The position numbers and the translations under genes were made by a program. Shown here piece by piece: positions 25,601 through 35,108 of a stretch of 42,298 bases of DNA. The notes under the pieces are model-generated. The model searched no databases. It saw only the letters and a list, made by a program, of their open reading frames with translations, and was not told the DNA's origin. Numbering within the stretch: position 1 is the first letter of the stretch; every line of letters starts with the position of its first letter. Source of the stretch: Methanolobus psychrotolerans (lineage in GTDB: Archaea; Halobacteriota; Methanosarcinia; Methanosarcinales; Methanosarcinaceae). The stretch lies in NCBI RefSeq assembly GCF_002243045.1, contig NZ_MBKP01000024.1, positions 1 to 42,298 on the forward strand, read 5' to 3'.

Positions 25601-26106
25601 GCGCGGCGCACATAATCGCCCACAAGTACCGAAAGGGCCTGCGCAGTGCCTCCTGCACTGCGTATAGGACCTGCATAATAAATCCTGATGAACTCGCTCC
25701 CATCATCATTCTTGCCTATTCCTACGCGGTCAATCCCTTCAATAGGTGCAGCAACCACGCCTTCTGTGAGCATTGCAACTGATACGCGGATGGCAGCTTC
25801 GATTGCTTCGACTTTGGACTCAAACTCCCCGACTGCACCCTCTGCAACAGCTTTTCCGATTGCAAGGGCACCTTCTTCACGGGACATGGTCTCATCGAAC
25901 TTGCGTATTTGTTCTGCGACACCCTTTACGCCAATCAGATTTTCCACCCTATCTGCGAGGTCTTTTGCAAGAGGGATCTCGACATGTGGTTTTGGATCTT
26001 TGCCTTTTGAACGGGCACGGTTTGCAATATCAATTTCATTGTGGAGCTTTGACTCTAGCGCCTCAAAATAATCTCTCATGGAATCGCTAACTACTATTTC
26101 ACCCAT
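22687..26106 (-). CDS. polC: DNA polymerase D, large (catalytic) subunit DP2
   Basis: DP2 is the catalytic subunit of the archaeal replicative polymerase PolD (partner DP1 is not in the window). The 1139-residue protein is full length without an intein. Visible features are [26 protein letters not shown] near the N-terminus, [18 protein letters not shown], zinc clusters ([28 protein letters not shown]), the catalytic N-x-D-G-D motif in [18 protein letters not shown] (about residue 888), and a C-terminal zinc finger ([10 protein letters not shown]...CPKCGG). The start at 26106 is the first plausible ATG. It is convergent with mmp10. Confidence 0.97.
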   Translation of the reverse strand: MGEIVVSDSMRDYFEALESKLHNEIDIANRARSKGKDPKPHVEIPLAKDLADRVENLIGVKGVAEQIRKFDETMSREEGALAIGKAVAEGAVGEFESKVEAIEAAIRVSVAMLTEGVVAAPIEGIDRVGIGKNDDGSEFIRIYYAGPIRSAGGTAQALSVLVGDYVRRAVGIDRYKPRKEEVERYVEEILLYRRVATLQYTPSEDEIRLIVENCPICIDGEPTEAEEVEGYRNLDRIETNRVRGGMALVLAEGLALKAPKVQKHVLKLQMDGWEWLDKLIAGTKSSGDDDDGFIGVKPKDKYLRDLIAGRPVFSHPMRPGGFRLRYGRSRHTSFAAAGISPASMYIMDSFIVAGTQLKVERPGKAAGMAPVDSIEGPTVRLRSGDVIRVDDEELAKKVQPDVECIIDIGEILINYGDFLENNHPLVPSSYCFEWWVQEFEKLTKTATYSRSELKSPSQEFALELSDTYAVPLHPAFTYLWHDITISEFTMLASFISKNGTLSHDGAILELPKILTTEEGIKTILENVLVLHKVNEDKIIIDAPLPFIRCLGLDRDLNKKWNTVESTDTIGAVNELSGLVVRPRAPVRIGARMGRPEKSDKRKMSPAPHVLFPIGDSAGNTRKMEAAAGYMASMNGKIGQIRVEIGNRVCPACGMDNFQYRCDCGEFTVPKLSCPRCGISIQKNKCPKCGTKTTCVKMQNIDFKAIYQAAFENLGERDNIEVKGVKRMMSGTMTPEPLEKGILRAKHDLFTFKDGTVRYDMSDIPLTHIRADELGIKVQKLINIGYTEDIYGNPLERDDQITCLKVQDLVVSYDCGEYLLRITKYIDDLLVKYYHEEPYYKAETIDDLVGVMLMGLAPHTSAGVLGRLVGFTKASVGYAHPFFHAAKRRNCDGDEDCVMLLMDGLINFSRDYLPEKRGGKMDAPLVLTMRIDPSEVDKEAHNIDVCDHYPLEFYEATLNFTNPKELESKMDLISSRLGTTEQYDHFMFTHDTGNIAAGPLHSAYKTLGSMIEKMDAQLALADKIRAVDSSDVAERVLISHFLPDMFGNLRAFSRQGTRCLKCAAKYRRPPLTGVCPKCGGSVILTVHEGSVKKYLEVSKKVAHDYNVSSYTKQRIELIGLDMKSLFENDRSKQTGLLEFM

Positions 26107-26236
26107 TCAGAACAGCCCTCAGTAAGTTTTTACTTATGTATTCGTTATTAAAAATGGTTTTCCTGCTAAATGCATGAGTTATATATTAATAATATAATAA
26201 CTATAAAATATTAATTACAATATAGGAAGGATTTGG

Positions 26237-26698
26237 ATGAAATCACAGATAATCATGTTGATATTGATAATGACTGCACTCATACCTGTAGCCAGTGCAG
26301 ATATTGTTGGCGATCTTGACCTTAAAGTCAACGAGTACAATGAGAATGCTGACCAGTTACCCTCTTTTCTAAAAAGTCTTCTGGGTAATGAAGTAATCAA
26401 ACTGTCGATAATGACAAATGATGGAAAAGAGATCTATCTAAAATTAGTTACTGAAGATGCATATGTCACCATATTTGAGAAAATCGATAAAAACACTGAG
26501 ATTGGTGAAACTATTGTTATAGGAACAAGCGAAGACACGATCCAAAAGATACTCAGTTCTGAAGATCCACTGACGACTTTCCTTGACGCAAAGGAAAATG
26601 GTGAGATTGTAATTGAACCTGTAGGCTTTGTCAACAATATTGCATTTACAGTCGCAAATGTATTGTTGAAAATATCACAATTTCTTGGTTTTGCATGA
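26237..26698 (+). CDS. Small secreted protein, unknown
   Basis: The 153-residue protein has a signal peptide (MKSQIIMLILIMTALIPVASA) and an alpha/beta mature part (IVGDLDLKVNEYNENADQLP, NGEIVIEPVGFVNNIAF) ending in a hydrophobic helix (VANVLLKISQFLGFA). The middle resembles small lipid-binding SCP2-like proteins in its charge pattern, but I cannot confirm that. AGGAAGGAT precedes the ATG. Monocistronic, divergent from polC. Confidence 0.7.
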   Translation: MKSQIIMLILIMTALIPVASADIVGDLDLKVNEYNENADQLPSFLKSLLGNEVIKLSIMTNDGKEIYLKLVTEDAYVTIFEKIDKNTEIGETIVIGTSEDTIQKILSSEDPLTTFLDAKENGEIVIEPVGFVNNIAFTVANVLLKISQFLGFA

Positions 26699-26715
26699 TA
26701 CCCGATTAAAATAAG

Positions 26716-26733
26716 CAATGTTAAGCAACATTG
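26716..26733. terminator. Hairpin between convergent genes
   Basis: CAATGTT (26716-26722) pairs with AACATTG (26727-26733) across AAGC, exactly between the stop of the secreted protein and the stop of the winged-helix copy A. Confidence 0.5.
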
Positions 26734-27012
26734 TCATCGAATTTCCAGTTCATTAGCCATCCCTCTATATATTCGTCCTTTGTCAGTCGTGACGAAAATA
26801 TTTCCATTTTGTTCAATTAGTTCTTTTTCTTCCAGACTGGCAAGATACTTGTTTGCAATTGTGGAATTCAGGTTTGCACCATAAACAATCTGGGTCTTTT
26901 TTGCACCATTCATTGCTATCTTTAAGATAGCAACTGTTATGTCTAATCTACTACGCCTGATAGTAATGCCCCCACACTCTATTTGATAGTACCATTTAAA
27001 GAAGGTCAGCAA
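26734..27012 (-). CDS. Winged-helix protein, duplicate copy A
   Basis: This 92-codon frame is almost identical to copy B directly upstream. It encodes a small winged-helix domain: RRSRLDITVAILKIAMNGAKKTQIVYGANLNSTIANKYLASLEEKELIEQNGNIFVTTDKGRIYRGM. This resembles archaeal ArnR/PF14947-like regulators that start with RRSRLDI. The nominal TTG start (27012) and the codons for about 8 residues before YQIECGG are created by the duplication junction. Copy A has lost the promoter of B and lacks a good ribosome site, so expression is doubtful and would rely on read-through from B. Confidence 0.65.
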   Translation of the reverse strand: MLTFFKWYYQIECGGITIRRSRLDITVAILKIAMNGAKKTQIVYGANLNSTIANKYLASLEEKELIEQNGNIFVTTDKGRIYRGMANELEIR

Positions 27013-27270
27013 ATCTCCAGTTCACTGGCCATTCCTCTATATATTCGTCCTTTGTCAGTCGTGACGAAAATATTTCCTTTTTGTTCAATTAGTTCTTTTT
27101 CTTCCAGACTGGCAAGATACTTGTTTGCAATTGTGGAATTCAGGTTTGCACCATAAACAATACGAGTCTTTTTTGCACCATTCATTGCTATCTTTAAGAT
27201 AGCAACTGTTATGTCTAATCTACTGCGCCTAATAGTAATGCCCCCACATTCTATTTGATAGTCCTGTATA
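26739..27270. repeat. Tandem duplication, unit about 272 bp
   Basis: The segment from about 26741 is repeated from about 27013 with constant offset 272 and only a handful of substitutions. It spans nearly all of the winged-helix gene. The unit is not a multiple of three, so two separate frames result rather than a fusion. Confidence 0.88.
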
Positions 27271-27308
27271 GGAAACGATATGAAATTATATTGATTGTAT
27301 AACGTCAC
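27006..27308 (-). CDS. Winged-helix protein, copy B
   Basis: The 100-residue frame is the upstream, probably ancestral copy. It has the same winged-helix domain as A (RIVYGANLNSTIANKYLASLEEKEL, wing KGNIFVTTDKGRIYRGM) after an N-terminal extension of about 16 residues. The start is GTG at 27308, where the ribosome-like AGGTGA overlaps the start codon. A start close to IECGG is also possible. It lies about 160 bp from tRNA-Leu, divergently. A DNA-binding role is inferred from the fold; targets unknown. Confidence 0.75.
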   Translation of the reverse strand: MTLYNQYNFISFPIQDYQIECGGITIRRSRLDITVAILKIAMNGAKKTRIVYGANLNSTIANKYLASLEEKELIEQKGNIFVTTDKGRIYRGMASELEIC

Positions 27309-27471
27309 CTAATAAAAATATCATAGTACCAATATTTAACCTCATCGATATGTAATTATACTCAGTAAATATGTTACTAATCAAATAAATATTGGAGGAA
27401 AGCAAAGCAAAACACTGGCAACAGTTAGATTTATAATTAATACTGCAATAGAGGTAACGTTAATCTCAGAT

Positions 27472-27557
27472 GCGGGAGTAACCAAGCGGCCAACGGTGGT
27501 AGACTCAAGATCTACTCGCGCAGGCGTTCGGGGGTTCGAATCCCTTCTCCCGCACCA
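27472..27557 (+). tRNA. tRNA-Leu (anticodon CAA)
   Basis: The acceptor stem GCGGGAG pairs with CTCCCGC. The anticodon stem GTAGA/TCTAC encloses the loop CTCAAGA, which places CAA at 34-36. The variable arm is long (type II, as expected for leucine) and the T arm carries GGTTCGAATCC. Discriminator A and CCA (27555-27557) are encoded. A TATA-like TTTATAAT lies near 27430. fumA begins 20 bp after the CCA. Confidence 0.95.
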
Positions 27558-27577
27558 TCCATCAAAGGTGATCTTTT

Positions 27578-28417
27578 TTGCCAAATCCTATTGATCATGA
27601 TACTGTTGTATCAGCTGTTGTTGATATTCTGGAAGAAGCGCAGACCAGGTTGCCACAGGATGTTATCAATTCTATTAAAAAAGCTGCGTCAGAAGAAACC
27701 TTCTCTGTTGCAAAAGAGCAACTCGAAGCTATCCTTAAGAACATCGAAATTGCGGGCAACAGAAAAGTCCCCATATGTCAGGATACAGGCATACTTATCT
27801 TTTTTGTCGAACTGGGGCGCAAGGCTTTATTGGATTTTAGTCTGGAAGATGCCATCCTCAAAGGTGTTAAGATCGCAACCAGAAACATCCCGCTTCGCCC
27901 AAATGCCGTAGATCCCCTCAGTCGAAGGAACAGCGGGGATAATACAGGATGCGGCATACCGGATATTAAATACGAACTTACTGAAGGCAGCAGTATAAAG
28001 ATCACTGTTGCCCCAAAGGGCGCAGGCTCTGAGAATATGAGCGCCATCAAAATGCTCAATCCCACAGAAAAGGACCGAATACGTAACTTTGTTCTTGAGA
28101 CTGTGCTGAATGCAGGTGGCAAGCCTTGCCCGCCAATAATCGTTGGAGTGGGCATCGGAGGTTCCTTCGATAAGGCTGCAAGACTTGCAAAATCAGCGCT
28201 TCTTGAAAAGACTGATGATATGAATAAAGAGGAACTGAGCTTACTTGAAGATATCAATTCCCTTGGGATCGGGCCAATGGGACTTGGCGGAAAGACAACA
28301 GCACTTGCCGTACACATCAAAACAGCATATTGTCATACTGCATCCCTTCCTGTGGCTGTAAATATCCAATGCTGGGCAAATCGTCATGCTTCAATCACCC
28401 TGGGAGGCGATGAGTAA
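27578..28417 (+). CDS. fumA: Class I fumarate hydratase, alpha subunit
   Basis: The two-subunit iron-sulfur fumarase interconverts fumarate and malate. The 279-residue alpha subunit has the cluster cysteines in the usual contexts ([45 protein letters not shown]) and the [14 protein letters not shown] and [14 protein letters not shown] segments. The start is TTG at 27578, chosen because AAAGGTGATC lies just upstream. It overlaps the beta subunit gene by one base (TAATG). It follows a tRNA gene. Confidence 0.95.
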   Translation: MPNPIDHDTVVSAVVDILEEAQTRLPQDVINSIKKAASEETFSVAKEQLEAILKNIEIAGNRKVPICQDTGILIFFVELGRKALLDFSLEDAILKGVKIATRNIPLRPNAVDPLSRRNSGDNTGCGIPDIKYELTEGSSIKITVAPKGAGSENMSAIKMLNPTEKDRIRNFVLETVLNAGGKPCPPIIVGVGIGGSFDKAARLAKSALLEKTDDMNKEELSLLEDINSLGIGPMGLGGKTTALAVHIKTAYCHTASLPVAVNIQCWANRHASITLGGDE

Positions 28418-28992
28418 TGGAATACAGGCTTACCATACCATTAAAAAAAGAAGATATCAATAAGCTCAACGCCGGGGACATTGTTTACCTCACAGGGACC
28501 GTATTTACAGCCAGGGACGAAGCCCATGCCAGAATTCTTGAAATGGCAGAGGAAAATAAAGAACTGCCGTTTGATCTGGAAGGGTCTGTTATCTATCACT
28601 GCGGACCCCTTATGAGAGAAAACAAAGGTAAATGGGAAGTAGTTGCCGCAGGACCCACTACAAGTGCCCGTATGTCTAAAATGACACCTAACCTCCTTGA
28701 AATACACGAAGTTCGTGCTTTTGTGGGAAAAGGTGGCATGGATGATGTCGCACATGCCCTTAAAAACAAAGCTGTCTACCTCGCCTTTACAGGAGGATGT
28801 GCAGCACTGGCTGCCATAAGCATTGAAAAAGTAATTGCGGTCCATTGGCTAGACCTAGGCATGCCTGAAGCTGTATGGGAACTTGGTGTAAAGGATTTCG
28901 GACCGCTTGTCGTCGGGATAGACTCGCACAACAGCGACCTGTTTTTAGAAGTCAGTAAAAAAGCAAAAGAGGCTTATTCTAAACTAGAATAA
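28417..28992 (+). CDS. fumB: Class I fumarate hydratase, beta subunit
   Basis: The 191-residue beta subunit has the family motifs: [60 protein letters not shown]-like VGKGGMDD, and GGCAAL. Its ATG shares one base with the alpha stop codon, so translation is coupled. It is convergent with the secretion-type genes that follow. Confidence 0.95.
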   Translation: MEYRLTIPLKKEDINKLNAGDIVYLTGTVFTARDEAHARILEMAEENKELPFDLEGSVIYHCGPLMRENKGKWEVVAAGPTTSARMSKMTPNLLEIHEVRAFVGKGGMDDVAHALKNKAVYLAFTGGCAALAAISIEKVIAVHWLDLGMPEAVWELGVKDFGPLVVGIDSHNSDLFLEVSKKAKEAYSKLE

Positions 28993-29021
28993 GCCATGTT
29001 ATCTGATTATACATATTCTTT

Positions 29022-30011
29022 TCAGATTACAAAAGTGAATACTATCCAGGCAATCAGAGTCAATATAATAGAGTGTTTAAGACCCTGGAACATTGAACTT
29101 TCTCCCATCTGTCCTGCTACAAGTCCACTCATAAATCCCTGAATTACTGATGCATGTAACATCAGGCGCGTATACTCTGCAGGATCGAACGAACCTATGA
29201 ACTGAGATCCCGCACCTGCTGCGGCAGCGGCTTTACCCGCTTCCGCCATGGTAGGGACAAAAGTGGACGTGAGCATGGCTATTACAAAAATGAAAACGAA
29301 GAATGACATGTAAGTGATGACCACATACACCATCATATTACCACGTCTTTCCTGCTCCAGCAATTTCACTTCCCTCGCATCGCGGGCAGCAGCCTCAAGA
29401 ACGGAAGATACGCGACCACCGGCCTTGCTTGCCTGATTGATAAGGGAAACAGATCTGATTATAATAGGGGTAGAGATCCTTTTTGCAAAATGCTGCAATG
29501 AATCCTCAAATGAGACTCCCCATGACATAGAAGCATCCATGCTCTGGACTTCCTTGGTAAGGGCACCGTATTCACCCTTTGCAACAGTATTGACAGCCCT
29601 TGGAAGAGTAAGTCCTGCCCTGCTCATTTCAGATATGTCCCTTAGGAAAGTAGGCAGGTATTCCTCTATGGTATCTGTTCTCTTATACTTCTTATGAAAA
29701 GTAATAGCTGGAGGAGTTATAGATATTAGGACTGTGAAAATGATGACATCATCTATCAATGGTGTGCCCCAGGTAATAGTAATTCCTAATGCAAAAAATA
29801 CCAGCGCAAGAGGAATGCTCAGGATAAATGCATATTCTGGATAAATGCTAAGTGTTTTGAACGGCTCATTAATGAAATCTTTGATAAGTACATTTTTGTT
29901 CGCTTCTTCAAGCTTTGCATTTATCTGGTTATCTTCAAGTTCAGAAAGCTCCTCCTCTGTAAGTGATTCATGTGATTTCCATCCTTTATTGAAAATATCA
30001 GCTATCTTCAT
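29022..30011 (-). CDS. Type II/IV pilus-type membrane assembly protein (TadC/FlaJ-like)
   Basis: The 329-residue protein has the T2SF architecture: an N-terminal cytoplasmic helix, paired membrane helices near 60-105, a cytoplasmic helical domain (FLRDISEMSRAGLTLPRAVNTVAKGEYGALTKEV), and further membrane helices at the C-terminus. It is the platform protein of archaeal pilus or secretion systems. The start at 30011 follows GGAGGC, and the first bases overlap the end of the upstream partner gene. It lies in an ATPase - membrane - membrane operon. Confidence 0.88.
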   Translation of the reverse strand: MKIADIFNKGWKSHESLTEEELSELEDNQINAKLEEANKNVLIKDFINEPFKTLSIYPEYAFILSIPLALVFFALGITITWGTPLIDDVIIFTVLISITPPAITFHKKYKRTDTIEEYLPTFLRDISEMSRAGLTLPRAVNTVAKGEYGALTKEVQSMDASMSWGVSFEDSLQHFAKRISTPIIIRSVSLINQASKAGGRVSSVLEAAARDAREVKLLEQERRGNMMVYVVITYMSFFVFIFVIAMLTSTFVPTMAEAGKAAAAAGAGSQFIGSFDPAEYTRLMLHASVIQGFMSGLVAGQMGESSMFQGLKHSIILTLIAWIVFTFVI

Positions 30012-30012
30012 T

Positions 30013-30936
30013 CTATGCCTCCGGAGTAAGCATACTGATAAGAACAACATACATTATGCTGCCAATTGGTATCAATGCGTAGATTATAATGTAAAGAAGA
30101 ACCATCTGTGCACTCCCCATAATAGACATAATAGATATGACAACTACAAGGAAAAGCGGACCGGCAACAAAAGCCGTGACATAAGTTTCTCCCAGAAGGC
30201 CCAGTGTCTCAAGGAACTCTTTCTGGTTCTGGCGGTTTTCTGATATGTACTGTTCTGTCTTAATCTGAAAATATGGCTCAAGCTGACCTCCTGAAGTCAC
30301 TACTGTAATTGCACCCTGCAGGAAATCCTGCAATGCAGCAGAAGGTGTAGTTACTGAAAGATTCTTCATCGCAGTTACAAGGTCATGACCGAGTATTTCA
30401 AGATCACGTACCAAGTAGCGACATTCCACAGACACCTCACCATAGATATCATTATTTGCAAGGGATCTGAAAAGGTCAACAGGAAGCACACCGGCACCAG
30501 ACATTGCAGACATATAGTTCACAGCATATGGAAGCATGCTGTCAATTCTTCTTTTCCTGTCACCTGCCATAATAGAAGGATATATCTGGAAAAACTTGTA
30601 GACAATCACAAACACCAACGCCGTGAATATTACCCCAAGCACCACGCCTATAACAATAGATTTATACTGAAGATATGGTGCAACCCATCCAGGAAACATT
30701 AGTCTGGTAGCTTTTAATTCAGGGACACCAAATGTCAACAAAAGGAGGGAAACACCGATAAGAGCACCAATCGCACTTATAATGGAACTTAATAATGCAC
30801 TGGACATGTAAACATCATAAGACACATCCATCCTGTTCTTCAGGAGACCATGACGAAGACCAAAGAATTCAAGTCTTCTCTTTTCATAGTATTTTCCAAA
30901 TAGATTGTAAGCAAATATAAAATAGGGATTAGCCAT
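30013..30936 (-). CDS. Type II/IV pilus-type membrane assembly protein (TadB/FlaJ-like)
   Basis: The 307-residue protein is a second T2SF-type membrane protein, with membrane helices near 48-68 and 93-115 and two at the C-terminus, flanking a cytoplasmic domain (MLPYAVNYMSAMSGAGVLPVDLFRSLAN...YGEVSVECRYLVRDLEILG). Pairs of such proteins next to one ATPase are typical of Tad-like archaeal pilus loci. It overlaps the ATPase gene by 8 bp, so translation is coupled. Confidence 0.88.
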   Translation of the reverse strand: MANPYFIFAYNLFGKYYEKRRLEFFGLRHGLLKNRMDVSYDVYMSSALLSSIISAIGALIGVSLLLLTFGVPELKATRLMFPGWVAPYLQYKSIVIGVVLGVIFTALVFVIVYKFFQIYPSIMAGDRKRRIDSMLPYAVNYMSAMSGAGVLPVDLFRSLANNDIYGEVSVECRYLVRDLEILGHDLVTAMKNLSVTTPSAALQDFLQGAITVVTSGGQLEPYFQIKTEQYISENRQNQKEFLETLGLLGETYVTAFVAGPLFLVVVISIMSIMGSAQMVLLYIIIYALIPIGSIMYVVLISMLTPEA

Positions 30937-32995
30937 ACAATTCCTGCCTTACGAGTTTCATTATCATTTCAGGTTCACGGTTATAAGCAACGATGATCTT
31001 TGTAAAATCCCTGTAATATGTGATCTTTTTAGCACGTGCCCATTCAAGGATGTCCTGACGCCGCTTTAATTCGTCCCGAACTTTCTCCTCAGACCAGCCG
31101 CGACTTTCCATGACGCTTTCTATAATATATGATCTGCCTGAATACTGGAACATATCTCTTGCAGCATCCCATGCAAAAACGTCATTGGTAAGAAGTTCAC
31201 CTGTTCTTGGGTCCACACCTACTATTTCTGTAAGTGTCTTACAGCGCCTGACACGCTCATCACCGACCTTGACCTGTATCTGTATTGCTACAAGGTCAAG
31301 TGCCTGTATCATTATCCTTGGTACATTGATGGGAGGGTTTTCCAGCCTGTGTACCACAGATTGCACCGAATCAGCGTGCATGGTCGAGAACGTAGTGTGA
31401 CCGGTAGACATTGCCTGGAAAAGCACATATGCTTCAGCTCCTCGAACCTCACCCACCAGGATATATTCAGGCCTTTGCCTCAGGGAAGCTCTCAGAAGTT
31501 CATACATCTCAATGGAACCTTTGTCCTCTCCACCAAATGCCTGCCTGGTAACACCAGGGATCCAGTTGGGGTGAGAGAGGTTCAGTTCCCTTGTGTCCTC
31601 AATGGAAACGATCTTCATTTCCGGCTGGATGAAAAGTGATACTGCATTCATTGCGGTGGTCTTACCGGATGCAGTACCTCCTGCAAAGATAAGGCTCTTA
31701 CTGGAATCTACTGCCAGCCACATGTATGCCATCATTGCAGTTGAGAAAGTATGATACTCTACAAGATTAGTAGGGGTGATTGGATTGTCCTTGAATCTCC
31801 GGATTGTAAAAGTAGTTCCGCGAGTTGTGATTTCCCTTCCCAGTGTCATCTGGATACGTGAACCGTCCGGCATTGTGGCATCAAGCAATGGCCTTGCGAT
31901 CGATATATGCCTTCCGCAAATCTGGGCGATCCGGATCGCAAAAGAGTCTAATACATTATCAGAAGGGAATTCTATGTTTGAAGGTATCGAGTTGTAGATC
32001 TTGTGGTAAATATAGATGGGAGTATTTGGACCATCACATGAAATATCTTCCAGTAATTCATCCCTCATTAACACATCTATCGGACCGTAGCCTACGTAAT
32101 CTCGAATAAGGTGATATATGATCCTCTCCCGTTTTCGTGGAGAGATGTCTATCTGGAATTCCTGCAGATACAAGACCACATTTTCTATGAGGAATTCTTC
32201 TGCATTTTTCCGGGATATCTCTTTTAGATTTACGTCAAGAGTTTCAATGAATTTCAGCTTGATAGCATCCAGAAGGTCCTGTTCCTTTTCAGTCAGGACT
32301 GGTTCAATAGACTGGTACTGGAACTCATGGGCTTCAGGATTATATGCTATCCTTATGTAGGCATAAAGAGGATTTACCTCATACAACTCAACTTCTTTGT
32401 AAGGACTGTCGACAGGAATTGAAAGATCAACTATCGGACCATGTTCTACAATATTATAAGGTTCCAGATTTACCTTCTTCCGGGAAAATAATTTATTGGC
32501 TTTATCCAGCAACGACTCTTTTTTTTCATCTTCTACAAAAACATCTTCCTCAACGGGTTCTATTTTAAAGATATCAGAGATTGTTTTTTCCCAGAAAGAT
32601 TCCCTTTCGTCCAGAATAGTATCATCATAAGATGCAATATAGAAATCATCAACCCTGCTTTTCAAGCTTTCAATACTTACGGGTTCAGAGTCCGGCAGTA
32701 TCAGGTCTGAAAGTTCACTGATAATATCGTCCTCGTCCACGGGTAGAAAACTTTCCAGTTGCTCATCAATAATGCCTTTGTTTTGTTTTGGAACCTCTGC
32801 AAAGGACAAAGCAGCAACTCCAACAAGACGCTCAGAAGAATGGACAACGGTGTCTTCAGATACATCCTCTTCCGGAATTTCGGGGTTTAATATGGGATCA
32901 TCTTCTTTTTCAGAAGCAGGCTCATCATCTTTAAATGGAAGACCCCTCACATCATCTTTATCTTCAGTTCGGTCACCTGAAATATTGTTCAACAT
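30929..32995 (-). CDS. Type II/IV secretion system ATPase (TadA/VirB11-like)
   Basis: The hexameric motor of pilus or secretion assembly. After an acidic, low-complexity N-terminal region (about 1-150), the ATPase domain shows YGPIDVLMRDELLEDISCDG, the Walker A GGTASGKTT (Lys about 441), the Asp box (IEDTRELNL), Walker B region (YILVGEVRGAEAYVLFQAMSTGH) and a conserved HADS motif, all typical of the family. I chose ATG 32995 (GGGG upstream); in-frame TTG codons at 33007 and 33001 are alternatives. The MinD-like gene lies just upstream on the same strand. Confidence 0.93.
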   Translation of the reverse strand: MLNNISGDRTEDKDDVRGLPFKDDEPASEKEDDPILNPEIPEEDVSEDTVVHSSERLVGVAALSFAEVPKQNKGIIDEQLESFLPVDEDDIISELSDLILPDSEPVSIESLKSRVDDFYIASYDDTILDERESFWEKTISDIFKIEPVEEDVFVEDEKKESLLDKANKLFSRKKVNLEPYNIVEHGPIVDLSIPVDSPYKEVELYEVNPLYAYIRIAYNPEAHEFQYQSIEPVLTEKEQDLLDAIKLKFIETLDVNLKEISRKNAEEFLIENVVLYLQEFQIDISPRKRERIIYHLIRDYVGYGPIDVLMRDELLEDISCDGPNTPIYIYHKIYNSIPSNIEFPSDNVLDSFAIRIAQICGRHISIARPLLDATMPDGSRIQMTLGREITTRGTTFTIRRFKDNPITPTNLVEYHTFSTAMMAYMWLAVDSSKSLIFAGGTASGKTTAMNAVSLFIQPEMKIVSIEDTRELNLSHPNWIPGVTRQAFGGEDKGSIEMYELLRASLRQRPEYILVGEVRGAEAYVLFQAMSTGHTTFSTMHADSVQSVVHRLENPPINVPRIMIQALDLVAIQIQVKVGDERVRRCKTLTEIVGVDPRTGELLTNDVFAWDAARDMFQYSGRSYIIESVMESRGWSEEKVRDELKRRQDILEWARAKKITYYRDFTKIIVAYNREPEMIMKLVRQELYG

Positions 32996-33074
32996 TACCA
33001 ACCCCAATATTAGTGCTCTTTATTTTTTGAATTTGATAGTTTTACAGCATTTAGCAATGAATCAGAGACGTAAT

Positions 33075-33869
33075 TCACTTCTTGTTTTTTGACAATGAGA
33101 ATCTTTTACCCTTCTTTTTCTTGTCTTTTGTCTCATCGAAGAGTTCGTAAACCGGAGTCTTGATGCCTGCTATTTCAGCAGCCTGCCGATTGAAACTGAC
33201 AGCCACCGGAGAACCAGGGTATTTTACGACCACGGGTGCTTTAAATGCGATGGAATTCTTTACATTGTTATCTTCAGCTACAGCATCCAGGATCTTGAGT
33301 CCAAGAGCAGTTTCTATTCTTTCATTGCTCAATTCATTTGGAGTAACACCGCACCTGTTCAGAAAAACCCCACGGAACTGTTTGCCCATGTTATCAGAAA
33401 TAGTCTTTATTTTCATTGCACCTGCAAGCGATACTATGTCAGGGTTCATTACCTGGATAATTTCATCTGCAAGCGATATGGACAATATGGAATTTTTATT
33501 GATTCCTGTGGGAGAATCGATGATAATGTAATCATACTTTTCTCTTATACTTTCTACAATGTCACTTAGAATATCGGCATTTGCATTTATAAAACTATGA
33601 AGAGAAATGCTTCCCGGCAAAACATGCAAATTGTTCGGACCATCGTATATGGCCTCTTTTAAATCTGAAGTACCCATCAGAACTTCATGAAGACTTGCCT
33701 TTGAAGTTTCTATTCCCAACATCAGCCCGATTGTGGGCATTCCGATATCAGCATCGATGATGATAGTTTTTTTTGCAAAACCTGCAAGTGCAGCACTAAG
33801 ATTGATAGCAGCTGTAGTTGTGCCAACACCACCCTTCCCTGAAACGATCGTAAAAATTGTTGCTGTCAT
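33075..33869 (-). CDS. MinD/ParA-like ATPase
   Basis: The 264-residue protein has the deviant Walker A KGGVGTTTAAIN (residues about 12-23), a DADIGMPTIGLMLG switch I region and YDYIIIDSPTGI (Walker B). It resembles MinD/FlhG/CpaE-type positioning ATPases. The very C-terminus is Lys-rich (DKKKKGKRFSLSKNKK), probably membrane- or partner-binding. It is 79 bp upstream of the pilus-type ATPase gene on the same strand, so it likely positions or regulates that machine (inference). Confidence 0.9.
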   Translation of the reverse strand: MTATIFTIVSGKGGVGTTTAAINLSAALAGFAKKTIIIDADIGMPTIGLMLGIETSKASLHEVLMGTSDLKEAIYDGPNNLHVLPGSISLHSFINANADILSDIVESIREKYDYIIIDSPTGINKNSILSISLADEIIQVMNPDIVSLAGAMKIKTISDNMGKQFRGVFLNRCGVTPNELSNERIETALGLKILDAVAEDNNVKNSIAFKAPVVVKYPGSPVAVSFNRQAAEIAGIKTPVYELFDETKDKKKKGKRFSLSKNKK

Positions 33870-34042
33870 AAAATGCCTCGATTGATGATTACACTATAAG
33901 TTGCTTCCTTTTCAGTTGAAGACCCATCCAAACACATTCTCCTATAAATTATATTCACCACTTAATAATACTTAAAAATATAAATACATATCTATATTAT
34001 TTTGTTCTTGAAAGTCATGGTGGCAATTATTGATATATTAGT
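33870..34042. other. Divergent promoter region (MinD-like / Tsr3)
   Basis: A very A/T-rich 170-bp region with TATA-like elements for both directions (CTTAAAAATATAAAT around 33970-33985; TATTGATATATTAG before the tsr3 ATG). No other gene. Confidence 0.45.
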
Positions 34043-34582
34043 ATGACGCATTTTGCCTACATGGCACCCGCTGAAGAAAAAGATATAAAGCTCTTCCTTT
34101 ATCACGCAAAACAATGTGACCCGAAAAAATGTACTGGCAAGAAAATGGCACGTTTCGGACTTGTTAACCTTTCTGAAAAAATAGAAAAAATACCTTCAGG
34201 GTCCATATTACTTGATCCGATGGCTGAAAAGGCCCTGTCTCCAGAGGATAATGCAAAAAAAGGCCTGACAGTTCTTGATTGTTCATGGGAGGAAGTGGAA
34301 AGAGTATTCCCGCAACTCTTGAGAATGAGACTTGAGCACCGTGCACTCCCGTACCTTGTAGCTGCAAATCCTGTTAACTTTGGAAGGCCATTTAAACTAA
34401 CCTCCGTAGAGGCTTTTGCCGCTGCGTTGTACATACTGGGAAATAAACAGCAGGCAGAGAATATTATGTCCAAGTTCAACTGGGGACATACATTCATTGA
34501 GCTGAACCATGAACCTCTGGAAGAATACTCGCAGGCAAAGGACAGCAGGGACATTTTAAGGATACAAAGTGAGTATATGTGA
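34043..34582 (+). CDS. Tsr3-like rRNA aminocarboxypropyltransferase
   Basis: Tsr3 proteins transfer an aminocarboxypropyl group from SAM to a (pseudo)uridine in small-subunit rRNA. The 179-residue protein has the N-terminal [21 protein letters not shown] motif, [13 protein letters not shown], and [32 protein letters not shown], all typical. The ATG at 34043 lacks a leader ribosome site and is probably leaderless; ATG 34061 is a possible alternative. It precedes the LOG-like gene on the same strand. Confidence 0.9.
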   Translation: MTHFAYMAPAEEKDIKLFLYHAKQCDPKKCTGKKMARFGLVNLSEKIEKIPSGSILLDPMAEKALSPEDNAKKGLTVLDCSWEEVERVFPQLLRMRLEHRALPYLVAANPVNFGRPFKLTSVEAFAAALYILGNKQQAENIMSKFNWGHTFIELNHEPLEEYSQAKDSRDILRIQSEYM

Positions 34583-34617
34583 ATTTACAGAATACAAATC
34601 AGCTGGTGTGACAAACA

Positions 34618-35070
34618 TTGATACAGATAGGAGTTATTGGTGCAGGTTCGTGTGATGCAAATCTGCGGGAAACTGCAGAAGAAGTTGGTGCTGAAATTGC
34701 ACTAAAAGGTGCACTGCTCATTTGCGGCGGACTTGGAGGAGTGATGGAAGCTTCGGCTGCCGGTGCTAAGAGAAAAGGAGGAACTACTATTGGAATCCTT
34801 CCAGGTGACAGTCGCAAGAGTGCAAATGCCTACATTGATATAGCGATCGTGACTGAAATGGGACATGCAAGAAATGTAATAATTGCGCGCTCTGCGGATG
34901 CATTGATAGCTGTTGGCGGGGAATATGGCACACTTTCTGAAATAGCACACTCGCTTAAAATGGGAAAAACTGTAGTCACAATCGATTCCAAATGGGAGAT
35001 CGAAGGAACCATAAAAGCAAAAGACCCTGCAGATGCCGTCAGGATAGCAATAGACAGCATCAGACAGTAA
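34618..35070 (+). CDS. LOG-like Rossmann protein (TIGR00725 type)
   Basis: The 150-residue protein has a nucleotide-binding Rossmann-like fold of the SLOG class: IGVIGAGSC at the N-terminus, LICGGLGGVMEASAAGAK, GILPG and VGGEYGTLSEIAHSL (the LOG-type GG-x-GT-x-x-E). Some relatives cleave nucleotide 5'-monophosphates, but this short subgroup has no settled substrate. The start is TTG at 34618. It follows the Tsr3 gene by 35 bp. Confidence 0.82.
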   Translation: MIQIGVIGAGSCDANLRETAEEVGAEIALKGALLICGGLGGVMEASAAGAKRKGGTTIGILPGDSRKSANAYIDIAIVTEMGHARNVIIARSADALIAVGGEYGTLSEIAHSLKMGKTVVTIDSKWEIEGTIKAKDPADAVRIAIDSIRQ

Positions 35071-35108
35071 TTACATGATTGTTTTTTTATCCGGATTCCA
35101 GTTTTATA

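Noticed and set aside
22687-26106. Intein in the PolD large subunit.
   Set aside because: The protein is continuous, of normal intein-free length, with the N-x-D-G-D region uninterrupted.
27381-27584. A minus-strand frame antisense to the tRNA encoding a protein with GRRDSNPRTPARVDLESTTVGRLVTP.
   Set aside because: This is the familiar spurious translation of the reverse strand of a leucine-type tRNA gene; it has no ribosome site and covers the whole tRNA.
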